Shown: one piece after another, positions 35,730 to 44,209 of the stretch
Layout of the letters: each line of letters starts with the position of its first letter
Position numbering within the stretch: the stretch's first letter is position 1
From: RGIG4576 sp964536025
GTDB taxonomy: Bacteria; Bacteroidota; Bacteroidia; Bacteroidales; Muribaculaceae
Direction of reading: 5' to 3'
DNA: 56,426 nucleotides
NCBI GenBank assembly: GCA_964536025.1
Contig: CAZHXA010000012.1
Span: 1-56,426, forward strand
Notes under the pieces: model-generated
The model's database searches: none
Seen by the model: the letters and a program-made list of their open reading frames with translations, nothing else
Told to the model about the DNA's origin: nothing
Position numbers and translations under genes: made by a program

Positions 35730-36656
35730 ATGTTGAAATATTATAAGAATATGAATTTCGTAAAGGTATTAAGACTGTTTTGTGTTCTGTTGTTTATTGC
35801 AGGAACAATTGCAGTAGGTAATGCACAACGTGTTAAAAATGTAAATGGTAAATACACTTATGTGCAATCTGCCGATGAAACGTTGTCGCAAGCAAGAACA
35901 AAAGCAATACAAAGAGCGAGAACCAAAGCTATTGAAGATGAGTTTGGCTCACATGTGGAACAAACTAATCTAACTAACGTAAGTGACGGACAAGTGAAGT
36001 TCAAATCGTTTGGGGTAAGTACGATAAAAGCTGAATGGATTGGAGATCTTCGTGACCCTGAGTTTACTTTTGCAATCGGTAAAGATGGTGAGCGTATCAT
36101 AACAGTTGAAGTGTGGGGAAAAGCTCGTGAAATAGTCTCTGAAAAAATAGAGATAGATACACACTTGTTGCGTAATTATCCAGAAAAAAAGAATATAAGT
36201 CAAGAATTCAGAGAGGGTGATACTTATTTTGTGTCTTTCAGAAGTCAAATGGATGGATATGTTGCTATTTATGTACTTGATGAAGACGGAAATGCCTCAA
36301 GATTACTTCCTTATGAAGGAACGAAATTAAGATGCTATGCAGTTAGTGCTGATAAGGATTATATCTTTTTTTCAAGAGAGAAATTAAATCAAGGAGATTC
36401 GGAACAGGATGTATGTGAGTATTATTTGACATTGGCTCCTAAAAAGAATGTTGAGTATAATCAAGTTTTGGTGCTTTTTTCTCCTAATGAATTTATTGAT
36501 CCTGACGATACATTAAATAAACGTGTTGAAGCATCGCATATTCTGCCTCCTATGGTGAGCCAGGAAAATATGCAACGCTGGTTAGTGAAAAATCGTAGTC
36601 GTGACAAATATATGCAAGTCATAGAATTACCTATGACAATAAAATCTAAGATATGA
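35730..36656 (+). CDS. Exported LPP20-like / DUF4384 protein
   Basis: 308 residues (or 301 from the ATG at 35751). A signal peptide (MNFVKVLRLFCVLLFIAGT to VGNAQ) is followed by an LPP20-like domain (about 35-140) with the alanine/arginine-rich helix ADETLSQARTKAIQRARTKA and then strands ending ITVEVWGKAREI. DUF4384 (about 160-275) follows, with GDTYFVSFRSQMDGYVAIYV and ASRLLPYEG. DUF4384 domains are often found with caspase or kinase domains and are thought to bind ligands; the partner caspase is the gene just before. This is the last gene of the unit, followed by a strong terminator. Confidence 0.82.
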   Translation: MLKYYKNMNFVKVLRLFCVLLFIAGTIAVGNAQRVKNVNGKYTYVQSADETLSQARTKAIQRARTKAIEDEFGSHVEQTNLTNVSDGQVKFKSFGVSTIKAEWIGDLRDPEFTFAIGKDGERIITVEVWGKAREIVSEKIEIDTHLLRNYPEKKNISQEFREGDTYFVSFRSQMDGYVAIYVLDEDGNASRLLPYEGTKLRCYAVSADKDYIFFSREKLNQGDSEQDVCEYYLTLAPKKNVEYNQVLVLFSPNEFIDPDDTLNKRVEASHILPPMVSQENMQRWLVKNRSRDKYMQVIELPMTIKSKI

Positions 36657-36699
36657 TCTTTTCCTTATAAAAGAGTTTTGTTATATTTTTAAAAATGAC

Positions 36700-36749
36700 G
36701 TGGAGTGAATTTATTTTTGCATGAAAAGAATTCATTCCACATTTTTTTT
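36700..36749. terminator. Bidirectional terminator overlapping the recQ 3' end
   Basis: GTGGAGTGAATT (36700-36711) pairs with AATTCATTCCAC (36729-36740) with one G-U, followed by a run of eight T (36742-36749). The right arm contains the recQ stop codon, so the terminator shares bases with the coding sequence. Confidence 0.85.
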
Positions 36750-38636
36750 GTATAAGCCCGATGCTGTAAGGATAATAATGCGTTCATCGGCAAGCCGTGA
36801 TACTGTTTTTATGATTTCGGCTTTGGGAAATGCAAGAGTTTCGATAAAATCGTTAATAGTTCTGGGTTTGTTTTGTGTCATGTATAGTATTCCGTCAATG
36901 ATGTCTTTTTCGGTATAAGAATCTTTTTTCTTTTTGTCAATACATACGTCACATGTACCGCAGTTGTTTGTGGTTTTATCTCCAAAGTAGTCCAAGAGCA
37001 TTTTTTCACGACATTTGTCAATGCTGTATGCGTACTCTTCCATGTTTTCAATGCGATAAACAATACGTTTTTTTTGCTCTTCATAAATGGTTTTAGGTAT
37101 GAGTAGATATTTAGTTTCTTCGCGTGCAGTCGTGAAAATAATATAAGGAGTCCTTTTGCGAGGTATATAATGCAAAATATGCATTCTTGTAAGCGTTAAA
37201 AGTGCATCGTATATGTATTCTTGAGAAATGTTATATTTTCGAGACAATAATTCTTCGTTAATGAAAACATAGTCGGCAAACAATCCTGTATATTGTCTTA
37301 AAATTGCTTGTAATACGGTGTCGTTTTTTTCGCTTATGTTTCTCAGGTTGTATAATTCTTCTTTTTGTGCAAGAATCATAACTCTCGACAAAGTTTCTAT
37401 TTCTTCAATGAATTCTATGTATCCGGCTTGTGTGAGCAGTCTTAAAGCATTATGAGTGGGCAAAACCGGTAATTTGAATGTTTTGCAGAATAAATTAAAA
37501 TTGAAGTCATAAGTTTTATTGTAGCCGTCGCCAATTGCTACATCTAAGAAAATGCCAACTAATTCATAAACTTTTTTTATGAAATCTCTTGAAGGGAATA
37601 AATCGGCTATGCGTTTTTTTAGTGTGGTTTTATCGTTGTGCGAAATTAATAGTACGGCATAAGAACGTTTACCATCACGACCTGCACGCCCAGCCTCTTG
37701 ATAATATTCTTCAAGAGAATTGGGGCAATCACAATGAACAACAATCCTAACGTCGGGTTTGTCAATACCCATGCCGAATGCATTGGTTGCAACCATAATT
37801 CGACAATTCCCCGATTTCCATTTGTTTTGCTTTTCTTCTTTGTCTTCTATAGCAAGTCCGGCATGATAAAAATCGGCATCAATGTTACTTCTATGTAGTT
37901 CTTCTGCAATTAATTTGGTCTTAGATCGACTCCTTACATAAACGATACCACTTCCGGCAATGTTATTAAGTATGTGTATTAATTGAGAAATTTTGTCTTC
38001 GCTTTTTCTTACTACATAAGATAAATTGTTTCTGGCAAAACTCATTGAGAAAATATGAGGTGTTCTCAATTTCAGTTTGTCCACGATGTCGTTTACTACT
38101 TGTGGAGTAGCTGTTGCAGTAAGAGCTAATATTGGCACGTTAGGTATTGCATTTCTTAAATTTATGATTTTAAGAAAAGAAGGACGAAAATCATAACCCC
38201 ATTGTGAAATGCAGTGAGCTTCATCTATCACAATAAGAGATATTTTTATATCTCTTAATTGGTCAAGAAAGTTTTCCGATTGCAAACGTTCGGGAGAAAC
38301 ATATAGAAATTTATAGTTTCCAAATAAGCATTTATCAATAACTTTTCTTTTCTCAGTAAAAGATAAGCCGGAATGTAGATAAGTGGCTTTAATTTTTCGT
38401 TTCAGTAGGTTGTCTACCTGGTCTTTCATCAATGAGATGATGGGAGTGATAATAATAGCCATTCCATCCATTGCCATTGTGGGAACTTGGAATGTAATGG
38501 ATTTACCTCCACCGGTAGGCATAAGTCCTAAAGTGTCGTTACCTTCAAGAACCGACTTAATTATGTCCTCTTGAAGGTAACGGAATGAGTTGTATCCCCA
38601 ATATTTGTTGAGTATTTCGTGTATTGTCTTACTCAT
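36732..38636 (-). CDS. recQ: ATP-dependent DNA helicase RecQ
   Basis: 3'-5' helicase for recombination and fork repair. Walker A PTGGGKS (40-46), DEAH (138-141) and the Q-motif-like FRYLQEDII are present. Motif VI QEAGRAGRDG is intact and a zinc-binding domain with four cysteines (DKCREKM ... NNCGTCDVC) follows. At 634 residues it is of usual length; the region after the zinc domain is short and no clear HRDC domain is seen. Its start overlaps recJ by 8 bases, forming a recJ-recQ unit that may act jointly in RecF-type repair. Confidence 0.95.
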   Translation of the reverse strand: MSKTIHEILNKYWGYNSFRYLQEDIIKSVLEGNDTLGLMPTGGGKSITFQVPTMAMDGMAIIITPIISLMKDQVDNLLKRKIKATYLHSGLSFTEKRKVIDKCLFGNYKFLYVSPERLQSENFLDQLRDIKISLIVIDEAHCISQWGYDFRPSFLKIINLRNAIPNVPILALTATATPQVVNDIVDKLKLRTPHIFSMSFARNNLSYVVRKSEDKISQLIHILNNIAGSGIVYVRSRSKTKLIAEELHRSNIDADFYHAGLAIEDKEEKQNKWKSGNCRIMVATNAFGMGIDKPDVRIVVHCDCPNSLEEYYQEAGRAGRDGKRSYAVLLISHNDKTTLKKRIADLFPSRDFIKKVYELVGIFLDVAIGDGYNKTYDFNFNLFCKTFKLPVLPTHNALRLLTQAGYIEFIEEIETLSRVMILAQKEELYNLRNISEKNDTVLQAILRQYTGLFADYVFINEELLSRKYNISQEYIYDALLTLTRMHILHYIPRKRTPYIIFTTAREETKYLLIPKTIYEEQKKRIVYRIENMEEYAYSIDKCREKMLLDYFGDKTTNNCGTCDVCIDKKKKDSYTEKDIIDGILYMTQNKPRTINDFIETLAFPKAEIIKTVSRLADERIIILTASGLYKKNVE

Positions 38637-40371
38637 AACGTTCTTCTTGTGATTCTCTTATGTCTTTTACAAGAAGTTGTATTGTACCATTAGGTTTATG
38701 CTTATTTTCTTCTATTGTATAGCAAATGTCAAATGGTTTATGAGATTTTATATGTTCATAATGTTCTGACATGTTAAATGCTATCCCGTTAATTACTTTT
38801 TCTGATTTATTATCAATTAATTCAAGCTTTATATGTTCAAGATTTCGTCCCACAAGTTTGCTTGTACCAAAATCATATACGTTTCGAGTTATGAAAATCG
38901 GTTTTTGATTCCAAGGACCAAATGGATTAAATAATTTTAGATAATTCAAGAACTCGGGTGTAATTTCGGAGAAATTTATCTCAAAATCAATGTCAAGTTC
39001 CGGAGTGAGTTGCTCTTTGTGTATGTTTTCTATTACATACTGCTCAAAGCGTCTTGTAAATTCGGGGATGTTTTCTTCTCTGAGAGATAGACCTACGGCA
39101 TAGGTATGTCCGCCGAAATTGTCCAATAAATCTCGAGTGGATTCTATTGCTTTATAGATATCAAATCCTTGTACAGAGCGAGAAGACCCTGTAGCCAATC
39201 CATTTGATAGCGTTAAGACAACACAAGGTTTACAATATAATTCGGTCAAACGTGAAGCCACAATACCTATGATACCTTTGTGCCAATCTTTATTGTATAT
39301 TACAATAGGTTTTTTGCTTGATACAATTTCACCTCTGTCGGCAAGAATTGCACTTGCTTCTTCGGTGATTCGTTTATCCAATTCTTTACGGTCTTTGTTG
39401 TATTGGTCGATGTTTTTACCTTTTTCCAGTGCTTCATGAGCATCTTTTGTTACGAGAAGGTCAACAGCTTCCATACCCGATTGCATTCGTCCGGATGCAT
39501 TTATTCTTGGACCTATTTTGAATATTACATCGCTTATGGAAATTTCTTTCCCCGATAAACCGCAAATTTTGATGATGCTTTTAAGCCCCACATTCGGGTT
39601 GATATTGAGACGTTTTAGCCCGAAATAGGTCATAATGCGATTCTCTCCAATCATAGGTACAATATCGGCTGCAATACTCACGGCAACCAAATCTAAAAGA
39701 TTGTCCAATTCATGACGATTACCCAATCCATTGCTTTGGGCAAAAGCAGTCATGAATTTATAGCCTACACCGCAACCCGATAGATGCTTGAAAGGGTAAG
39801 GATTGTCTTCCAATTTTGGGTTTAGAATTGCAACGGCATCGGGCAATTCTTCATCGGCAACATGGTGATCGCAAATAATAAAATCTATGCCTTTTGATTT
39901 GGCATATTTTACTTCTTCTACAGCTTTTATACCGCAGTCGAGTACAATTATTAACTTAACCCCTAAACTTTCGGCATAATCGATGCTTTTATTAGAGATT
40001 CCATAACCATCTTCGTAACGTGTGGGTATGTAATATTCTACATTGGAATAATAATTCTGTAAGAATTTATAAACCAATGCGACGGCAGTTGTGCCATCTA
40101 CGTCGTAATCCCCGTAAACGAGGATTTTTTCCTTAGCTCCCAATGCTTTGTTGAGCCTGTTTACAGCCTTGTCCATATCCTTCATGAGAAATGGATCATG
40201 TAAGTCGTTCATTGATGGATATAAGAAACTATCAACTTCTTCTAATGAAGTTACGCCTCTTTGTACCAATAAATGACTTATTGCGGGACAATTATGAAAT
40301 TGCCCCGACAATTCGGCTGCTATCGCCTCTTGTTCGGATGTAGGAGGTAAGTAGTTCCATTTACTTATCAT
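38629..40371 (-). CDS. recJ: Single-stranded-DNA exonuclease RecJ
   Basis: 5'-3' ssDNA exonuclease of the DHH family. Metal-binding motifs are clear: GDYDVDGTTA (87-96), the DHH motif in ICDHHVADEELPD, and GRINASGRM-type motif (PRINASGRMQSGMEAV). The C-terminal OB-like region FGPWNQKPIFITRNV follows. 580 residues is normal. It is the first gene of the recJ-recQ pair. A possible -7 element for it (TATATTTG on minus, 40583-40576) lies about 205 bases upstream. Confidence 0.96.
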   Translation of the reverse strand: MISKWNYLPPTSEQEAIAAELSGQFHNCPAISHLLVQRGVTSLEEVDSFLYPSMNDLHDPFLMKDMDKAVNRLNKALGAKEKILVYGDYDVDGTTAVALVYKFLQNYYSNVEYYIPTRYEDGYGISNKSIDYAESLGVKLIIVLDCGIKAVEEVKYAKSKGIDFIICDHHVADEELPDAVAILNPKLEDNPYPFKHLSGCGVGYKFMTAFAQSNGLGNRHELDNLLDLVAVSIAADIVPMIGENRIMTYFGLKRLNINPNVGLKSIIKICGLSGKEISISDVIFKIGPRINASGRMQSGMEAVDLLVTKDAHEALEKGKNIDQYNKDRKELDKRITEEASAILADRGEIVSSKKPIVIYNKDWHKGIIGIVASRLTELYCKPCVVLTLSNGLATGSSRSVQGFDIYKAIESTRDLLDNFGGHTYAVGLSLREENIPEFTRRFEQYVIENIHKEQLTPELDIDFEINFSEITPEFLNYLKLFNPFGPWNQKPIFITRNVYDFGTSKLVGRNLEHIKLELIDNKSEKVINGIAFNMSEHYEHIKSHKPFDICYTIEENKHKPNGTIQLLVKDIRESQEERYE

Positions 40372-40430
40372 TTATGTATTTTTTTATATATCGAAATTAG
40401 TGACCTGCACGCTTGCAGGAAAAAAAAAGT

Positions 40431-40535
40431 ATGTTAAGGTTTCTTCTCCTTATCACGCATAAATCATCTCCCGAAGATAATCTTGCGAATGGTGAAGATA
40501 TTGAAAGATTATTAGAAAATAAGGTGATTTTTTAA
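40431..40535 (+). CDS. Possible 34-residue small protein
   Basis: ATG at 40431 opens a 34-codon frame starting MLRFLLLITHKSSPEDNLAN and ending LLENKVIF. AGGA lies upstream with an over-long A-rich spacer, and the stop overlaps a TGATTTTTT / AAAAAAAATCA inverted repeat that could terminate transcription. The second half is plausible as an amphipathic helix. No family is recognised and chance cannot be excluded. Confidence 0.25.
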   Translation: MLRFLLLITHKSSPEDNLANGEDIERLLENKVIF

Positions 40536-40587
40536 AAAAAATCATATCGGGATAATCAGTCAATTTTTATTCACACAAATATAGTCA

Positions 40588-40595
40588 TAGTTTTG
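40588..40595 (+). promoter_or_regulatory. Possible plus-strand -7 element (TAGTTTTG)
   Basis: Matches TAnnTTTG; the -33 region is T-rich without TTTG. A transcript from here would run about 140 bases to the bidirectional terminator at 40701-40737. Confidence 0.3.
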
Positions 40596-40700
40596 TGAAT
40601 AATGTTGCTTAATGATAAGGTTTTTTGTTTTACTTTCCTAAAAAAGTTTTATATGATATTAAAAAATGGTGTTATTTGTACAAAGAATGTAAATTCAATA

Positions 40701-40737
40701 AAAATTCCCATTGAATGTGATGCTCAATGGGAATTTT
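40701..40737. terminator. Bidirectional terminator after mscS
   Basis: AAAATTCCCATTGA / TCAATGGGAATTTT, a perfect 14-bp stem with a 9-base loop. T-runs occur on both strands. It lies 19 bases after the mscS stop. Confidence 0.85.
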
Positions 40738-40756
40738 TTTGGTAGGTAATGAATTG

Positions 40757-41758
40757 TTATTTATTGATTCTTACATCCAATTGTGGGAATGGGAAGTTTA
40801 GGCCTTTTTTCGGGAATAATTCATAGATTATTTCATTTACATCGTAGTAAACATTCCAATAAAAAGAAGAATATACCCATGCTTTAACAGTTAAATTTAC
40901 ACTGTCGGCTGCAAGTTCGCCAAGAAAGACGGTAGGAGATTTGTCTCCTTGAGGAATTTGAGGTATAATTCCGCTTAATTTCAATTTTTTTTCTTGTGGG
41001 CGTAATTTATAATCTTCTTCGCAAGTGGTTTTAACAATTCTCTCATCGGCATTAAGTACTTCAAGTATTGTGTCGCGTGCTACTTTGATGTCGTCTCCGT
41101 AAGATATTGTGAAAGTCCAGTCTACTCGTCGATATATTTCTGTGGAATAGTTGTTAATTGTTCCGGTAGCCAAACCTCCGTTGGGTATGATTATGGTTTT
41201 GTTATCGGGGGTGTTTATTATTGTACTGAATATTTGAATTTCTTTTACGGTACCGGCTAATCCGTTATGCTCAATGTAATCTCCTACACGATAAGGCTTT
41301 GTAAGGAGAATTAATACACCTCCGGCAAAGTTTTGTAATGTTCCGCTTAATGCCAAACCTATTGCAACACCGGCTGAGGCAAAAATGGCGACAAATGAAC
41401 TTGTTTCAATTCCAAGTATGCCTATGATTGTCACTACCAAGATAAAAAGTAATACAATTCTAAGCAAACTCAATAGGAATGAAGTGAGTGATGCTTCAAC
41501 GTTTCGTCTTTGCAAAACTTTTGAACATATTTTGTAGAGCTTTTTTATAATAAATTGCCCTATGTAGAAAATTATGATAGAAATAAGAATTCTTATTCCT
41601 AATGTAACAGCTCCATCGATAAGCTTTGATATAATATCGTCAAATGACATGGTTTTCAAAGCTGTGACTACTGCTTCTTTTTTTGCAACAATAGTGGAAT
41701 CGGCAACAGCTTCGGGTGCTGTATTTTGAATGGCGAGTAGAATGTTGTTTAAAATCAT
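40757..41758 (-). CDS. MscS-type mechanosensitive channel
   Basis: 333 residues. After a soluble or signal-like N-terminus come three membrane helices, with the last (about 130-160) being the glycine/alanine-rich pore helix: ASAGVAIGLALSGTLQNFAGG. The beta domain follows (PYRVGDYIEHNGLAGTVKEI, shown in full at 20) and ends with a C-terminal alpha/beta region. MscS opens under membrane tension to release osmolytes. The gene follows a clostripain-like lipoprotein gene after 32 bases and probably shares its transcript. Confidence 0.92.
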   Translation of the reverse strand: MILNNILLAIQNTAPEAVADSTIVAKKEAVVTALKTMSFDDIISKLIDGAVTLGIRILISIIIFYIGQFIIKKLYKICSKVLQRRNVEASLTSFLLSLLRIVLLFILVVTIIGILGIETSSFVAIFASAGVAIGLALSGTLQNFAGGVLILLTKPYRVGDYIEHNGLAGTVKEIQIFSTIINTPDNKTIIIPNGGLATGTINNYSTEIYRRVDWTFTISYGDDIKVARDTILEVLNADERIVKTTCEEDYKLRPQEKKLKLSGIIPQIPQGDKSPTVFLGELAADSVNLTVKAWVYSSFYWNVYYDVNEIIYELFPKKGLNFPFPQLDVRINK

Positions 41759-41790
41759 GATAAGTGTTAGAGTTATGTTTGTTAATTATA

Positions 41791-42912
41791 TTATTTAATA
41801 ACATCTTTATACCAAGCAAGTTCTTGGTAATATGTTTCATTCTTGCTTGTCGGTGATGATGAACCGAATATGTAAGAAGATAAACCGGAATAATTTTCGC
41901 TGTTGATTGCGAATTGATTAAAAATATAAGGTGTGGCTGCTTTGTATGGCATCACGTCTTCCATTAATTTATCTAATGCAACTTTCTGTTCATCGGTTGC
42001 TAATAATTTGGTGTATTGAGTAAAGTCGTAGAATAAGTAAGGTGATGTGTATTTATAGCGTTGAATTGAATAAATGTTTACGTCTTTATTTTCGTTGGAA
42101 TGAATATTCTTGCATAGTGTTGCCAAACTGTCCAGTTTTGTGCAATCGGTTAAAGCAATGGTACAAGTGCGTGAAGCATCACTTAAAGAGTTGTATTTAT
42201 TAAACGTGTTTTTACAACATTGAACTAAATCAACATTGTCGTCAAAAAAGCATTTAAGATTATTGGTGTAATCCATTCCATCGGCAGGTAATTCGGTTGC
42301 ACTGCCTATAAAATATTTTGTCTTGTTTCTTAATTCATAAACAACTTCTATTCCCGACATATAACAAGCATCAGCATAAATGAAGCTAAACATGTTATCT
42401 GGTAATGCTTTAGCCAATTGGTCTATTGGCATGGTAGTACCGTAATCCTCACCAAAGTCAAGAGCGGAAATGATACTGCGTCCGGTAAGAGAACTTGCCC
42501 ATCCTGAGGCGTGTGACCATAAAATCAATCCGTAATCATCGGCAGGGGCAGTGGTTGAAATATCATAGAACACTTCTTTCATGCGTTCAATTGTAGTGGA
42601 TTTTATGTTATTGGAATAAGATTTATGTATAATGCGTTTTTCTTTAGTTATTTCCATGAGTTGAGGTGCATTATACTTAGATACCCAATAAACAAGAAGA
42701 CGGCAACCGGTAGTTCCGTATTGTTTAATATAAGTTTCAATTTCTTCGATGTCGTTTACGTCGCAAGAAGATAAAGAATTGGTTGCAATCATGTATATTG
42801 CGATAGTTCTTTTTGCATTTTGTTTAGGTTCGCTATTGTTGTTATTATCACAAGCAACAAGTAATAAAATTAAGCAAACAGAATATATAATGTGTAATAA
42901 ATTTTGAATCAT
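41791..42912 (-). CDS. Clostripain-family (C11) cysteine peptidase lipoprotein
   Basis: 373 residues from the ATG at 42912 (a TTG 21 bases upstream overlaps the promoter). A type II signal ends LLLVAC, with lipidated Cys21 followed by an Asn-rich linker. The C11 domain has the clan CD dyad: His134 in LWSHASGW and Cys183 in DACYMSG. Known members cut after Arg or Lys and may self-process. The lipid anchor suggests an outer-membrane or surface protease. The following gene is an MscS channel. Together with the C14 protein at 33062-35725 this makes two exported clan CD proteases within 10 kb. Confidence 0.88.
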   Translation of the reverse strand: MIQNLLHIIYSVCLILLLVACDNNNNSEPKQNAKRTIAIYMIATNSLSSCDVNDIEEIETYIKQYGTTGCRLLVYWVSKYNAPQLMEITKEKRIIHKSYSNNIKSTTIERMKEVFYDISTTAPADDYGLILWSHASGWASSLTGRSIISALDFGEDYGTTMPIDQLAKALPDNMFSFIYADACYMSGIEVVYELRNKTKYFIGSATELPADGMDYTNNLKCFFDDNVDLVQCCKNTFNKYNSLSDASRTCTIALTDCTKLDSLATLCKNIHSNENKDVNIYSIQRYKYTSPYLFYDFTQYTKLLATDEQKVALDKLMEDVMPYKAATPYIFNQFAINSENYSGLSSYIFGSSSPTSKNETYYQELAWYKDVIK

Positions 42913-42930
42913 TTTAGTTGTTATTTTTTT

Positions 42931-42938
42931 CAAAGATA
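42931..42938 (-). promoter_or_regulatory. -7 element for the clostripain gene
   Basis: TATCTTTG on the minus strand, 18 bases before the start codon. No clear -33 TTTG. Confidence 0.5.
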
Positions 42939-43033
42939 CAACAATTTCGATGAATGAAGTAAAAGAAAATGTAATCAGTCTTAAATATTAAGGTATTTCG
43001 TGCCTGATTTTCTGATTTTAACACTTTTATCAC

Positions 43034-43041
43034 TATCTTTG
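43034..43041 (+). promoter_or_regulatory. -7 element for tgt
   Basis: TATCTTTG, 20 bases before the tgt ATG. The -33 region reads TTTC, a three of four match. Confidence 0.6.
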
Positions 43042-43061
43042 TACTTTATTTATTAGATGAA

Positions 43062-44192
43062 ATGAAATACGAATTACAAGCAAAAGATATATGCAGTAAT
43101 GCAAGAGCGGGCATAATAACTACCGATCATGGATGTATCGAAACGCCTATTTTTATGCCAGTAGGAACTGTAGGCTCGGTTAAAGCCGTTCACATGCGTG
43201 AGTTAAGAGATGAAATTAAGGCTCAGATAATATTGGGGAATACTTATCATTTGTATTTGCGTCCCGGAATGGAAATCATAGAAAAAGCAGGAGGATTACA
43301 CAAATTCAATGGTTGGGAACGTCCTATATTAACCGATAGCGGAGGCTTTCAAGTATTTTCATTGTCGTCCAATCGTAAATTAAAAGAAGAAGGTGCATAT
43401 TTTCGTAGTCATATAGATGGCTCAAAGCATTTGTTTACTCCCGAAAAAGTCGTTGATATACAGCGTTCAATAGGAAGTGACATAATGATGGCATTAGATG
43501 AATGTCCTCCCGGTACATCTGATTATGATTATGCAAAAAAGTCGTTGGCACTTACAACTCGTTGGCTTGCTCGAGGATGGAAACATTTTAATGAAACGCA
43601 ACCTAAATATGGACATAGTCAAGCTTTTTTCCCTATTGTTCAAGGCTGTGTGTATCCCGATTTGCGTAAAGAATCTGCTAAATTTGTTGCCGACCTTGGT
43701 GCCGAGGGTAATGCAATAGGCGGTTTGGCTGTTGGAGAACCGGCTGAAAAGATGTATGAAATGATAGAAGTCGTAAATGATATTCTACCTCAAGATAAAC
43801 CGAGATATTTGATGGGAGTAGGAACTCCGGCCAATATATTGGAAGCAATAGATAGAGGAGTTGACATGATGGATTGTGTTATGCCTACGAGAAACGGGCG
43901 AAATGGAATGTTGTTTACCAAAAACGGTATAATGAACATGAAAAACAAAAAGTGGGCCGACGATTTCACTCCTATAGAAGAAGATGGTGCTACTTATGTG
44001 GATAGAGTTTATACAAAGGCATATTTACGTCATTTGTTTGTGAGTCAAGAATTATTGGCAATGCAAATAGCAAGTATCCATAATTTAGGCTTTTATTTAT
44101 GGCTTGTGGGTGAAGCACGAAAGCATATTTTGGCAGGTGATTTTAAAGCTTGGAAAGAAGAAATGGTAATAAATGTAACCAGAAGACTCTAA
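43062..44192 (+). CDS. tgt: Queuine/preQ1 tRNA-guanine transglycosylase
   Basis: Exchanges guanine 34 of GUN anticodons for preQ1. 376 residues; TDSGGFQVFSL (91-101) carries the first catalytic aspartate (Asp92), and MMDCVMPTRNGRNG (269-282) carries the nucleophile Asp271. The zinc site differs from the classical enzyme: where E. coli/Zymomonas TGT has a C-x-C-x2-C motif, residues 305-316 read IEEDGATYVDRV with no cysteine, though the fourth ligand His340 (ASIHNLGFY) is kept. I recall the same change in other Bacteroidota TGTs. lptG-like gene follows 17 bases later. Confidence 0.95.
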   Translation: MKYELQAKDICSNARAGIITTDHGCIETPIFMPVGTVGSVKAVHMRELRDEIKAQIILGNTYHLYLRPGMEIIEKAGGLHKFNGWERPILTDSGGFQVFSLSSNRKLKEEGAYFRSHIDGSKHLFTPEKVVDIQRSIGSDIMMALDECPPGTSDYDYAKKSLALTTRWLARGWKHFNETQPKYGHSQAFFPIVQGCVYPDLRKESAKFVADLGAEGNAIGGLAVGEPAEKMYEMIEVVNDILPQDKPRYLMGVGTPANILEAIDRGVDMMDCVMPTRNGRNGMLFTKNGIMNMKNKKWADDFTPIEEDGATYVDRVYTKAYLRHLFVSQELLAMQIASIHNLGFYLWLVGEARKHILAGDFKAWKEEMVINVTRRL

Positions 44193-44209
44193 TTTTTTCC
44201 ATTTGAGAA

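Larger units (their letters stand above)
40372..40756. other. 385-base noncoding region between mscS and recJ
   Basis: Contains a CCTGCA/TGCAGG hairpin (40402-40417), a possible 34-codon ORF (40431-40535) followed by an A/T hairpin, two opposite -7 elements around 40576-40595, and the mscS terminator (40701-40737). Otherwise AT-rich. Confidence 0.5.
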
